From Endocalyx cinctus (Eukaryota > Ascomycota > Sordariomycetes > Amphisphaeriales > Apiosporaceae), in contig BCKC01000011.1 in assembly GCA_001600455.1 (NCBI GenBank), positions 1,143,835-1,207,834 on the forward strand: a stretch of DNA of 64,000 nucleotides, given 5' to 3'. The position numbers and the translations under genes are program-made. The notes beneath the pieces are model-generated. The model was not told the origin of the DNA and did no database searches. It saw only the letters and a list, made by a program, of their open reading frames with translations. Shown here one piece after another: positions 34,893-46,194 of the stretch (positions within the stretch are counted from its first letter, which is position 1; each line of letters opens with the position of its first letter).

Positions 34893-36665
34893 CTATACCT
34901 CAGGTTCCCCAGGAACCTGGGGAAGAGGGGCCGTACTCGGAATAGGGATTTCGTTCCATCCCTCCTCATCGATGAGCACTGTATCATTTTTCTCTTTTGA
35001 GTATTTGTGATAACTCTGTACACCAACATCAATACCAGGGCTACCAGAATATGAAAACCAGGTCTCTCCGTCCATGGTATCAACAGCTGCCGTTCCTTCA
35101 ATTATTGTCTCGTTCCAACGATAATCCGACGTAACATTTTGCCGCGTACTCAACGTTCCTGGCCCAGTCGTCAATCCAGTGAGGTAATTCAGGGTGGAAA
35201 TGCCTTTAAAGAATTTGCTACGATCAACCATACAGAACACATAACCCGGATTTGTCACCGGGTCCTCTTCTTGGACTACATATGCGCTGTACAGATTTAT
35301 TGGATACGTAAAACTTGATACGCTGTTGGACGCCGAGCTCGAGTAATTGCCAGAGATTACCATGGCCAATGATTGGTTGTACGCGAGATCAGTCATGTTC
35401 TGAATTGCCGAAAACGCGAGAGATTGCTCCCAGACTACACTGCGTGTCTGATTCCCGTCTGTGATCGTCGACGAGATCGATATAGTCCGAGTTGCCTCCA
35501 GTGAGTAATAGAAGGACGTATTCGTGGCGGTACCGTTCTCGGTAACCGATGTACCAATAACGGGATTGAAATCAAAGGCAGGAGTCGTGGCTACGTTAAC
35601 AAGAGCATCCGCAACAGTTTGATCAGAGTTATTGTCATTCCAAACAAAAATTGAACCTGATATCCACCAGTTCTCGCCGACGGGTCCCAAGTTTTTGACC
35701 GTTGCTGTATCAAAACCCACAACCTGGATCTCAAAAATATGGGACAGTCCATCGGCAAGAATTGCAAGCCATGGCGTAACATCAATCTCAAAGGAAGGAA
35801 GTTCAAACGCGTCGATGCCCACGATAGGACGCCACGCACCAGGGTCAACGCCGCCGGTGAAAAGAATAGGGAAAGGCCAAGATACCCCCGCAAGCTGCCC
35901 ATCGATGAGCAATTGTACTTCACGAAATGGACTGTACGGGTACAGCCAACCTTCGTTTTCTGGAAACGTGTTGACATACTCTGTTGGCACATTCGTGAAC
36001 CAGAACTCTTCAGCCCCGTTCCCAGAGGCCATGAGGGAGACGACAACGGTCTTTGCATTTCGCGGCAATGTCACTGCGACGGATGCGTTGTCGCTAGGAA
36101 GAGAGAAAAGCGAGACAGTTTTATTTGAAGATGACATGGTTGAAATCGGATAGATCTCTTCGGCAGGGTGTAAACCAGTCTCGTATACATCGTTGAAGTA
36201 TAATGCTTCAAGAGTGACATTGAAGAAACCCGTGTACAGATCTCCGTCAACAATATTGCCGAGGTCAAATATAATAACCTGCTGCGGTTCTCTGAGTAGC
36301 GCGTCAAAGACGGTCATGTCCTTTTGGAAACTCCAATGTATACCAGACGGTTTTGGCATGGCAGTCGACGTTCTCCATACTTCTACGTCACCCAACCACA
36401 TTGTCGCGAGTCGATCATATTGTCTCCCGCTCGAAACGACGCTCAAATTGAATATGGTAACAGTATATTCGCAGTCGCTAGGAGGTTGGTAGACACCCGC
36501 GTATGGAGCTCCGTAGCTATTTCCAAAATCATGCTCGAAGACGAGAGCACGACAATCTGGGCTCGTGAGATCTCGCCTTGGAGGGGTAGACGCTTGGAAA
36601 ACTTCCTGGAGGCATAGAGAAGCAACAATATGAAGAAGGAAGTTCAGAAGCAATGTAATCTTCAT
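34893..36665 (-). CDS. Secreted peptide-N4-(N-acetylglucosaminyl)asparagine amidase A-like protein (PNGase A family)
   Basis: A single-exon gene for a 590-residue secreted protein with a signal peptide (MKITLLLNFLLHIVASLCLQ). It matches the plant/fungal PNGase A family, which removes N-glycans from glycopeptides at acid pH. Diagnostic stretches are HDFGNSYGAPYAGVYQPPSDC and RLATMWLGDVEVWRTST near the N terminus, and the QVIIFDLGNIVDGDLYTGFFNVT segment. The second half is a beta-rich domain with many N-glycosylation sequons and an AYVVQEEDPVTNPGYVF motif. It lies tail-to-tail with the small secreted protein. Length agrees with the family. Catalytic residues of this family are not ones I can assign with certainty. 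Confidence 0.85.
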   Translation of the reverse strand: MKITLLLNFLLHIVASLCLQEVFQASTPPRRDLTSPDCRALVFEHDFGNSYGAPYAGVYQPPSDCEYTVTIFNLSVVSSGRQYDRLATMWLGDVEVWRTSTAMPKPSGIHWSFQKDMTVFDALLREPQQVIIFDLGNIVDGDLYTGFFNVTLEALYFNDVYETGLHPAEEIYPISTMSSSNKTVSLFSLPSDNASVAVTLPRNAKTVVVSLMASGNGAEEFWFTNVPTEYVNTFPENEGWLYPYSPFREVQLLIDGQLAGVSWPFPILFTGGVDPGAWRPIVGIDAFELPSFEIDVTPWLAILADGLSHIFEIQVVGFDTATVKNLGPVGENWWISGSIFVWNDNNSDQTVADALVNVATTPAFDFNPVIGTSVTENGTATNTSFYYSLEATRTISISSTITDGNQTRSVVWEQSLAFSAIQNMTDLAYNQSLAMVISGNYSSSASNSVSSFTYPINLYSAYVVQEEDPVTNPGYVFCMVDRSKFFKGISTLNYLTGLTTGPGTLSTRQNVTSDYRWNETIIEGTAAVDTMDGETWFSYSGSPGIDVGVQSYHKYSKEKNDTVLIDEEGWNEIPIPSTAPLPQVPGEPEV

Positions 36666-37873
36666 AGTCGCCTTTTCCGTCTATACCTGGTTTGATTCAA
36701 ATATGATAATGAAATGGATAGGAAGAAAAAAATAATTTTCTTGAGCTATTTTGATAGCTGCATTGTTGATGGTACTGCGCGTACCGTCTCCGCCCACTCC
36801 ACCCCGGCTTATCTCAAAAGCGGAAAGTAGTATCAGGAGATGAGGTCCCGATAACCTGGCTAACTTTGAATGATGCTATCTATCTTATCGGTATGTCCGG
36901 TCATTTGAAAAAAAAAAAAAAAAAAAAAAAGTAACTGGATACGATGACTCAAAAGCCATTGTAACTTCTCGTATCGATAATCACCTAGCACTGTCCACTA
37001 TTATCCAGACTGCGTATTCACATGCCCTGCGTTTAGAGGGCACGCACGAGTTTTCTTGGGTACAGTCATAGTGGTAGAGCATTCTACTTCGTCCATAGAC
37101 AAACACATGGAAGGCATCTGCCGTCTGGCTTATTGGTATTTCCTTTTCTCAATGCTTGGCAAGTTAATCTCGCCCAGTACCTCTAGTATAATAGTAGTTA
37201 TGAACACCTAAGTCTCGGTATTAGTTCCTGTCGTAGCTGCGAGGGACACGTTTGGATGGGAACTTGGAGTTAATCCTTAAGGTATTCGGCCAGCGTTTAA
37301 CCATGGAATTGGATCATAAGCCTGCCAATTCCCGCGACTGTTTTCGAAGCTATAGTTCATAGAGGCAAACTTGGTAAAAAAGAAGAGAGAGGGAGAGAGA
37401 GAGAGAGTCCGAGATATCGAGGCAACGATACTAATTTCAAGGAGCGACTTTCCGGTAACTATCCTAGATGCAAGAATCAGCGTTAGTGACTTTAGTTTAC
37501 TTATCCTTTGCTACTCAGCTTCACGAATTTATTCCCACTCGCGAAAGGAATTTTGTTTTCGTCTTTCCAGATTAACATAATCGCAGATAAGTAATCATGA
37601 ATGGAGATGACGAAAGGGCCTCTCAAATAGATAGATTAGTATTTAATCATTGTATCATACGAACTGAAGCAAGGATATAATACAAGTAAGAAGATTGATT
37701 AGGTAGAACTTAGACGTAAGAGGGGAGAAATCGCGGCGTGGTTCGCGTCAGATGCCAATATAGTACAGCAGTGATGGCATATAAAAGTAGACCGACCACC
37801 CATCCATATCCTTCAAGTAGATCGTCATAACAGAAAAAAAAAAAAAACACTACTATAGCGGCAGCCTAACAAC
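36666..37873. other. Intergenic region
   Basis: 1.2 kb with a poly-A run of about 22 at 36908-36930 and a (GA)n purine run at 37380-37408. No gene supported. Confidence 0.5.
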
Positions 37874-38723
37874 TCAAGCCTTTAGTGACATCATTTCATC
37901 TATGATTTCTGATATTTTATCACCAGTCTCGTCGGGTTTGCTCAGAAATGGACTATGACCCGCAGCCAATCTTCTCCATATCAATCCTGGCACAGATGCA
38001 ACCAAGTTTTCTTGCACTGGCAGAGTAAGTGGCACATCCAGCTCACATAGTAAGTAACCTATCGGTATCTTCAGATCAGTCATGGCAAATGGGACTGGCG
38101 TCTCTAGCGCATCCTGGGAGTGTGGAAGCAATGCTTCGAACCACTTCTGAGCTTCTTCAGCAGGGAGATCGTTATAAAACGCATGCTTGGAGCTCTCATC
38201 TACCGTCGCCAAAGAATTCTAAAAAGGGGTTAGATTTTCAGCTTCTAGTTAACAAGGGGTGGATCTTTTTTTTGGTTTGTTCATCACCTACCTTGGTATA
38301 TGGCTCTGCATGTATCATAAAATCAAACCACTTGCCGCCACGCACTGTCAACATATCCATACCTCTTTCCGGCATAGCAAACGAATTCATGAAGATGATG
38401 CCACAAAATCCGCCTTCCTTGCCCTCTTTCTTCCTCTCATTTACACTGAGACCCTCAGTCGAGGTAGAAGAAGGCACCCCTCCATAGGAATGACCTATGA
38501 TTATCACCTTAGCGCCGCTGTCAAAAAGAGGGATGACAATCTCGCGAACCATAGCCACGTCCGCTTCCCAGGTTCGGCCTCTAGCTTCTTCTCCAACGGT
38601 ACGTAATCTCGGAACAAGACAGGTGTAGCCAAGAGATTCGAGTCTCGTTTTTAGTAACGCATAGCATTCTGGGCCATGCCAGGCGCCGCCGACGATGAGG
38701 ATAATGGGCTTAGAGGCATCCAT
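37874..38723 (-). CDS. Alpha/beta hydrolase
   Basis: A 258-residue cytosolic alpha/beta-hydrolase-fold enzyme. Exons are 38292-38723 and 37874-38218 (73-bp intron, phase 0). The open frame extends to a TTG, but the ATG gives MDASKPIILIVGGAWHGPEC, where the first strand and oxyanion loop are expected. The nucleophile elbow is GHSYGG (Ser79). The acid is likely the Asp in LLCELDVPL and the base the His in AGHSPFLS near the C terminus. A lid-like insertion follows the nucleophile (PSSTSTEGLSVNERKKEGKE). Related fungal proteins are annotated as esterases or AB-hydrolase-1/6 family members; the substrate is unknown. Confidence 0.85.
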
Positions 38724-39870
38724 TATTTCCAACAAATGAAGGGAAATTTGGTCAATTAAATTCGAAATAACTAATATGTGAACAGGATGAAATTCGGCGT
38801 ATAAAACAGAAACAGTTGAATTTGATGGTGAAGGTCATTTCTAATCGTGCGGATGGAATAGGGGAAGGTAAGTGATATATTTATACATCTAGACAATTTC
38901 TCAATTCCGGAGTATTAACTGGAACCGGAGAACTAGTATTATTGCCGTATCTAGTTCATCACCCAGCTTTATATTAGTGACACCATCATCGTTGAGAACC
39001 ATCTCTGCAGTGCCGGAGAGTCGACGGGCACGACGGTTCATTTTTAAAACTCCGTGCTGACTATACGGGTAGCTCTTTTTTTTTTTTTTTTTTTCCCCCA
39101 ACCCCGTGAAGATATTTTTCATCGGCACAACTGAGTCATTCCGTAATTTTTCGAAGCATCAATTTGAGCACAACATCTTACCTGGAATAAGAGAAGGGCA
39201 ACTGAGTATTTGTCTCTCTTTTTTTTTTTTTTTTTTTTCTCTCCATCATCGTTATCTCGAAAATCAAACACAATAACAAATACCCATGAGCTGATATGTA
39301 ACTCAAAACGGATAGGTTCAAACAATAAGTTAGGTCAAGTTCTAGTGTATTGTTTTAGGTATGACTAACCCCTGAAGCGGGGCTACGGGGCTCAGTAATT
39401 GTCGCCTATTGCTAGGCTATTAGCAATATTTGATACTATACTATACTATACTTACAAGTAAGTTGCAACACTTATAGCCTATCTATAACCCTATAACCCC
39501 ATGCAGCCAAGGGTGAAAAAAAAAAAAAAGAGGACAGGAGGGGGAGGGGTCAGAAATGGCAGATGACGTCGATTATCGCTTTCCATGCGCCAGATTTACA
39601 TACGTGTATATGTAAATGTATCAAACATAGACTATTAGGTACTTATATGTACTATAGTAAAGTAGGTATTTATTTGACCTCATAATATACATACACTATG
39701 ATCACCATGATTAACATATATACCTACCTAGGTAACTAGGTACCTGCTTATAGGTATATTAAGTACGTAGGTATACCTGCCAGCCTACGTACTGTAGAAT
39801 TACTTACTTAACTTAGTATGGATACTTCCAACTTAAGTACTTACATGACCGCTTATCATCACACATCACC
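38724..39870. other. Intergenic region, promoter of the PXB/DUF3818 gene
   Basis: Contains poly-T runs at about 39074-39094 and 39219-39238, a poly-A run near 39517 and a TACCTAGGTA-rich tract at 39640-39850. The minus-strand frames at 38901-39325 are translations of the homopolymers and are not genes. Confidence 0.5.
39640..39850. repeat. TACCTAGGTA/TAAGTACTTA-rich tract
   Basis: Dense copies of TACCTACCTAGGTAACTAGGTACC and ACTTAAGTACTTAC just 5' of the next gene, of the same composition as the tracts near 17.2, 22.9 and 26.4 kb. Confidence 0.65.
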
Positions 39871-42048
39871 ATGGAGCCTCGCGTAAGATTGACCCATCCG
39901 CAACTTCAGGCGCTGCTCGACATTCTGGTTCACCACGAAACCTATTCCGAAGTAGAAGCCTTCAAGTATCCCAACACTATCGATCAATATGGGTATCCAT
40001 TCGTGGGTGAAAACGAGAAAGACAAGAAGTCATTATCTCCATTATTACAATTACTTTTGACTCGGGTGGTCCTTCCCGTACCCGGTATCAGAGATTTACC
40101 CCCCGACTTTTGGTCCATCAAATTTCGGGGTATTATGAGAAGCCTTGGCGAAGCTGATCTTTCAGAATCTTTTGAAAAGGGAACATTGGGCACCAGGAAG
40201 AGGCTTGCTTCCGCTGCTTCTGTCATCCACGAAGCCGTTACGAGGGGACTTTTGAATGGACTGCCGGCAGATCAACTACCTAATCTCCAACGGTGCTATG
40301 ACACTAGAACTGCTACGGGCTTAGCAGATGCCTGGTCTGATTCTGTCCGCCAGCTCGTGTATGGAAACCTGGTTGATGAACTGTTTGATCAGTTTACCAA
40401 GTCTGACGACCTGGAAGCCCATTCACCCGCCGTAAAAGCCGCCGCCGAATATGCGATCCTCTATCTTGCCACCTTCCTTCACCACGTCTTCGTCCTATCA
40501 CCCGAAGGTCCATCCTTATTGCAGCTGCTTGAAAATGTACATAAATTAATACCATATTCCGTAATATGCCAGACTCTTCGGATAGGCAACGCCGGAACTA
40601 TGATAAGTGAGTCAAACTACTACAATCTTAAATCCTGCGGTAAAAAAAATGTGTCGTGGACTGATTGATTACGCTGTTCTAGGTGGTCTGGTCAGATTGT
40701 TTTTAGCCAAGGTTAGCGTCGGTGCGATATCGAATTGGCTGGGCTTGACAGCGAATGCTGCCGATGGCCTTAATCTTATGCAAAGGTGAGATCAACTAAG
40801 GAGCTTTGATAAAATTCGGTTCTCCTGACCAGATGCAGGATCATTTCGTTGGTTCTAGACTGGGATGCTGCAGACTTTCGTAGGACTATTGACGACATAA
40901 AAAAAGCGAGGAACGGTGCTAGTTACGACCAGTTAACAGCCATCGACCAACACCTGGAGGCACCGAGGCATCGGCGTGATGCCGCCAGAAAGAAGAGCAT
41001 GAACAGTCAAAGATCTATCATATATGTTATACTCGAAGAATCATCAAACCCGCAACTAAGTAGAGATATTTCAGATTACCAGCATGCGCAGTGTTTGCGC
41101 TATTACTCTGCGTCTCTGGCAATTCGAGACAGGGAGAAGATCGGTGAGGTTCTGTGCCGTCACAGTCCAGATTTGACAACATCTATCGTGCGAGATGCCG
41201 TGGCAGTGTTTGAACCGATGATTCGGGATATACATAGACATGTAGATCTTCGAAAGTACGTTTCCTCGGTTCAGACATTCTTAACAGACCTCATAGAAAC
41301 AAGCAGACCGAAGAGGTGCAATGCAGTCTCAGGAAAATATGATCTTGTACCGCCTTCGATAGAAGATTATGTCGGACTACTACGAAGAAACCGTCACCTT
41401 CTTTATGAATATCTCCATGAAGTTGCCGGAAGCTGTTCAGATTTACGCAATACCTGGCACGACTGGGCAAAAGAAGCAATCAAAGTCTTCCGACGAAATT
41501 GTGATACGGAGACAAATGGCAGTCGCCATAGTGGGTATGACAATTCTGCTAACCCGACTTCAAACTTCGCTGTCGGCAAAATGAACCCAATTTTACAAGA
41601 GATGTTCGACCGGTTGCACGCCAATGATCAAGAATCAGTTCAACATGCCATTGACTCACACTGCAACTACCTGTCGGCACTGAACAATATGTCAAGAAAC
41701 AGGATGCAGCATATTCTTGACGCATTAGCTGATTCAAAAGGGGGTCCTAAGAGGAGTATCATAGGGCCAGGAATATATGCGTGTCGCTGGCAGTCTCTCC
41801 TGGATGCCACTATCATCACACCCGAAACTCCATCTGGTCCTCTAAGACATGGCAAGGATGTTAAGGATATGAGAGCGCTTGGCAAGACGGTCGCTGCCTC
41901 CAACGCGGAAATGTGGGATCCGAGTGCTGTTATAGAGAAGGAGAGGGAAATGCGTCCCGAGCCCCCAGATGTGTCCGTCGTGGTGGATACCTTGGCATCA
42001 CGGTTCAAGGCCACGGTTTCTAGGATATCACACCCCGTCGACACTTGA
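39871..42048 (+). CDS. PXB (PX-associated)/DUF3818 protein lacking a visible PX domain
   Basis: A predicted 682-residue cytosolic protein. Exons are 39871-40606, 40683-40785 and 40839-42048 (introns 76 and 53 bp). The N-terminal 130 residues match the PX-associated domain (LTHPQLQALLDILVHHETYSEVEAFKYP, the typical opening). Next comes the DUF3818-like region through GLVRLFLAKVSVGAIS, NLMQRIISLVLDWD and beyond. Fungal relatives such as yeast YPR097W carry a phosphoinositide-binding PX domain and act in lipid or membrane organisation. No PX signature (R-R-Y/F motif) is visible here, so this may be a shorter paralogue. Two acceptors six bases apart (CCAG at 40832, GCAG at 40838) would give 684 or 682 residues. 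Confidence 0.75.
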
Positions 42049-42344
42049 CATCGCGTAGGGGATGAATGATAAAGACGAAAATTCATTTCTTATTCAGCAT
42101 AAAACATAGGGAAAAGATAAGCTAATCATACATGAATACCCGGACATAAAGATTCTAAGTTTTCCTCGCCCATCTGGCTAGCGCACAACAGGTTCATAGA
42201 AAGGTTGTACCGCCACATTTTACCACCGCAGCGCCCCTGAAGATAACCCCTAACTTTGGGCAAGTCGTACGTAGTGATACCTTTTAATACCGTAAGTTTT
42301 TAATTTGTCAACATAAGTGAAACGAGGTAGTAAGGGACTTACGC
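42049..42344. other. Intergenic region between convergent genes
   Basis: Just under 300 bp. A GTAAGT lies two bases beyond the stop of the Gly-rich protein and could be an intron in its 3' untranslated region. Nothing else seen. Confidence 0.4.
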
Positions 42345-42671
42345 TCAGAGGCCACCAAGGCCACCCGTAAGGCCACCGAGAACACCGCCCAGACCACCTA
42401 GGCCCCCCAGAGGATCACTTTTGTTCTTCTTAGATGGGTTCATGGGCTGAGCCTTCTCGTCAACGTCCCCGACAGTGTTGGTTTTCTTCTGGTCTTCGAT
42501 GGTGTCACTGACTTGTTCGAGAGCGGGAGGCGCCTGCTTCCCGACTTCACTTAAAACGGTGTCTACCGGGGCAGCTACTCCATCAATAGGAAGCCCTCCG
42601 ATAGGAGCGGCAATGGAGGCAGAGGCCATCAACAAGGCGAGCAATGAAGCGGTAGTAGCGGTAAATTGCAT
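42345..42671 (-). CDS. Small secreted protein with Gly-Gly-Leu tail
   Basis: A 108-residue single-exon protein with a signal peptide (MQFTATTASLLALLMASASIA, cleavage near residue 21). The mature part is Pro/Gly-rich with a charged middle (EDQKKTNTVGDVDEKAQPMNPSKKNK) and a C-terminal run of GGLGGL-type repeats (LGGLGGLGGVLGGLTGGLGG). It has no cysteines. Similar low-complexity secreted or wall proteins are common in filamentous fungi. I assign no function. The ATG is followed by a standard leader, and the (T)n plus CT-rich upstream sequence is compatible with a promoter. Confidence 0.65.
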   Translation of the reverse strand: MQFTATTASLLALLMASASIAAPIGGLPIDGVAAPVDTVLSEVGKQAPPALEQVSDTIEDQKKTNTVGDVDEKAQPMNPSKKNKSDPLGGLGGLGGVLGGLTGGLGGL

Positions 42672-43974
42672 TTTGAAACGTATGGACAGGATCTACGTAG
42701 CAAATATATGTAGACTAGATGCAAGCAATAAGAAGAAGAGAGAATGAAGAGCAACTTTTAAAGGAGTGACTGAGAAATGATTTTTTTTTTTTTTGATTTG
42801 AAAAGGGTGTATATAAAGGAGTGAACGACGATGATAACGAAAATGTCCCTACCTCGAAAGCCTGCGGGTTATCTGGTATTTGTATACCATTAACTACTTA
42901 AGGGGGAGCCTTAACATCCCCTGATCATCCACGAAATATTAATGTGACTCACGTATGTCTCGGCGGATAACTATTGTTTGGCATTCAAATACGGTAAATA
43001 TGCATCTTCTCGCGCCAGAGTTGGTGATGAGATGAGCTATCGTCTATCCCGAAGCTCGTGGCCATATCAAATATATCGACCATTAAAATTATAATCGACT
43101 ATGATCAACATGCATGTTTCGTCTTCTATTATCCCAATATCCCAATACTGGTATCTATCGTACACTGTCCAGTATGCAATTACATCAGGAGAAAGGAAAG
43201 GGAGGAGGATTTAAACCCAATTAAATTTAGTGGTGAAAGATAGAACTGATACAGGAAAAAAAAAAGGTCGTGAGCATAAAAGGTATGTCCGGTATATCCG
43301 AGACATGACAATCACTTTATCTCTCATATCACCACATTTGCCTCCGTCTCCCTTCGTATACCGCGAGTATCGCCTAAGTCGTGACTAAGGCCGTTGTTGA
43401 TTTAAATACGCACAGCGACGCATTAAACTAAAAACGGGTATACGATGATAGAATTATCATATCGGAGGAGAAGAGAAAAAAAACGGAGAGGTTTGCATAT
43501 ATTAATAACGTTATGTATCTATAAGATAAATTCCCAGCCAAGTATGTACAAGCTTTTAAACAAGCTTTGAAAGCTTTCATCGGTAGTAGATAAACACGGG
43601 TCCGAGAAAGGCATAGATTTACCAATACAGATTGGCAACGTGGGTTGCGTGGGTTTCGTCGAAGACAAGCAGATAAAGGCAGTCTTCCGAATGGTACGAT
43701 AAGCACTATAGCTTACCTCAATCGGGAAGGCACTGGAACTGACTTCGTCGATTGACCCTGTGCGTAACTTAACTTGCATATCGAAATCCCAGCCTCCTCT
43801 CAGAAGGGTTTCCGAGCGAGGGGTTGTGCATCTCGATACGAGCTTTGGGGGAGATAGCGGTTGGAGTATAAAGGACTGAACGGTAGGTAGCCTCGAGAAC
43901 CTGGAAACGAGAATGATTTCATCCTGTCAACAGTTGCTATACGTTTTCCCGTGAACTTCAATAATCCAGCTTAA
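42672..43974. other. Intergenic region upstream of the carboxypeptidase gene
   Basis: No firm gene. Minus-strand frames between about 43500 and 43920 read as plausible protein in two overlapping frames and may be a decayed or unresolved gene (see the separate entry). Confidence 0.4.
43519..43920 (-). pseudogene. Possible gene remnant divergent from the carboxypeptidase gene
   Basis: On the minus strand one frame reads SPKARIEMHNPSLGNPSERR and an overlapping frame reads ETLLRGGWDFDMQVKLRTGS followed by IDEVSSSAFPIE and a GTAAGC donor. Both look protein-like, but no complete model with an ATG and consistent splicing could be built. It may be a frameshifted remnant or the middle of a gene whose other exons I could not place. 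Family not recognised. Confidence 0.25.
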
Positions 43975-46194
43975 ATGATGTGGATGTCACTTCGGACCTT
44001 AAGGTCCATTGCTGTATTATCGTCGCTTGCCGTAGCTAATGCTTTGCCAGATCATGTAGAGAAGCTCATCAAGAAGCAAGTTCCAGCTGACGCTACTGGG
44101 GTTAAGACGATAACGTCGCCAGGAGGAGCCACGATCCGATATAAAGAGCCGGAGGAGGAAGGCGTCTGTGAGACGACCCCCGGGGTTAAATCTTATTCCG
44201 GATATGTCGACTTAGACGCCAATACTCACATGTTCTTCTGGTTCTTCGAAGCCCGGCACAATCCTGACGAGGCCCCGATAACATTATGGCTCAACGGTGG
44301 GCCGGGTTCGGATTCCATGATTGGGTTGTTTGAAGGTAATCAATCAATGATTAGACTAAGCAGAACTTTTTTTTTTTCTTCTTCTTCTTTTTTTTCTCAC
44401 ATAAACATGCTAATCAAATATAACTCACAGAGCTTGGTCCTTGTTACGTGACGAGTAACCTGACTTCGGAGTTAAATCCTTACGCTTGGTACAACCTACT
44501 CTTCCATAAAATCCTACCTAACCGGTCAATCATATGCTGATCTGCTTTGTCCATAGGAATGAGGTCTCCAACTTGCTATTTCTATCGCAACCTTTAGGTG
44601 TCGGATTCTCCTATGAAGACACTGTTGTTGGAGTTATCAATGAAACTACGCAGTTGCCCATGAACTCATCTGAGCCAGACGGCCGTTACAGCGATGTAAA
44701 TCCCTACAGGATTGATACGACCGACCTCGCTGCTGTCGGCACCGTAAGTAGCCCCTAGAACGCCCCCATTACCTTTATCTCGTGTCGCATATCAAAGGTC
44801 ATTCCGAGGCTTTGACCGCAATATCTCACCTCTTACTAAAAGGGCAAAGTATATCGCTAATTGTCGGTACTATAGTGGGAGGTCCTTCAAGCCTTTATCC
44901 AAAATCTCCCCAGCCTAGACGAAACCGTTACGTCAAGGAGTTTTAACCTCTGGACTGAGAGCTACGGCGGGCACTATGGACCGGCTTTTTTTTGGTATTT
45001 TTACCAGCAGAACCAGCTCATCGAGAACGGCACTATCCCCGGCGTGGCACTAAACATGCATACTCTTGGTATCATAAACGGCATCATCTCAGCTCGTGTG
45101 CAGACGCCATTCTATCCGGAGATGGCGTACAAGAACACTTATGGCATCGAGGCCGTCAATGAAACCATGTATAATTATATGAAAATGACCTGGGAGATCA
45201 CATGGGGTATGGAATCTTCCCTTTCCAATAGTCACTCTATTGACGGCTATGCCTGATTCGCTGACATTGGTGTACAAAAACAGGTTGTCGCGATTATCTT
45301 GATTCGTGTTCGGCGGCGGATCGTACGACTCCCGACGGCCTATCCATATGCGCGCAAGCAGATGCCATCTGTCGAAATCTTGTAGAGGGACCGTACGAGT
45401 CGATGAGTGGGCGTAGTGCTTATGACATACGTGCAACAGATGATGCTGATATCCCACCTGAACACGTTAGTTCTTCTTCCAGAAGTCCCCCGACCATGGC
45501 TCCCAATTCCAGCTATAGAGAGCATACTGACTTAAGTCGATCTAGTGGGTCGATTACCTCAACACGGCCTTCGTGCAGAATGCCCTAGGCGTCAATATCA
45601 ATTACACTAGCACCTCGAGCCAAGCTATCTGGAATGGATTTGATTATACCGGAGACTGGGTATACAATGAATTCCTAGAGGACTTGGAAGCCATTCTTCA
45701 AACCGGCGTTAGGGTCGCCCTGATGTACGGGGATGCAGTAAGTGCTTTCAACCTCGTAGAATACCTCTTAGAATTGAATATGCAGTCACTGACACATGTG
45801 CCTCAAGGATTACATATGCAACTGGCTCGGTGGTGAGGCAGTGTCGATGGCCGTCAACTACACCCACGCGGCAGAATTTCGCGAATCAGGATATACGCCC
45901 CTGATGGTAGACGGTGTCCAGTATGGCGAGTCGAGGCAGTATGGAAACTTCAGCTTTACTCGAGTCTATGAATCTGGGCATGAGATTCCATACTATCAGC
46001 CAAAGGCAGCCTTGGAAATGTTTCGTCGTGTGCTAGACGACCTCGTGATAGCCGACGGAAGCGAGAAGGTGACTGCGACCTATGAGAGCGAGGGAACAGC
46101 AAATACCACACATACGGAAAGCTATACGGGGTATTACACCGGAAGACCGGATCCTACTGGTCAACCTGTCGTCCATGCGAAGAGGCTGTGGTAA
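43975..46194 (+). CDS. Secreted serine carboxypeptidase (peptidase family S10)
   Basis: A 565-residue secreted exopeptidase that removes C-terminal residues at acid pH. Seven exons: 43975-44335, 44431-44488, 44557-44743, 44876-45206, 45284-45465, 45546-45737 and 45808-46194. Introns are 68-132 bp and all six junctions keep frame. A signal peptide covers about residues 1-25 (ending in AVANALP). The S10 signatures are LWLNGGPGSDSMIG (oxyanion hole), NLLFLSQPLGVGFSY, TESYGGHYGP with nucleophile Ser231, the catalytic Asp436 in MYGDADYICNWLGGEAV, and His495 in ESGHEIP. In place of the usual Ser the family motif reads GGPGSDS. Several N-glycosylation sequons agree with secretion. A role in extracellular nitrogen nutrition is inference. 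Confidence 0.92.

Noticed and set aside
35591..36628. Several 60-170-codon frames on both strands over the PNGase A-like gene
   Set aside because: All overlap the intact 590-residue signal-peptide-bearing frame and read as composition-driven shadows.
38901..39325. Two minus-strand frames with poly-Lys runs
   Set aside because: The Lys runs translate poly-T/poly-A homopolymers; no other support.
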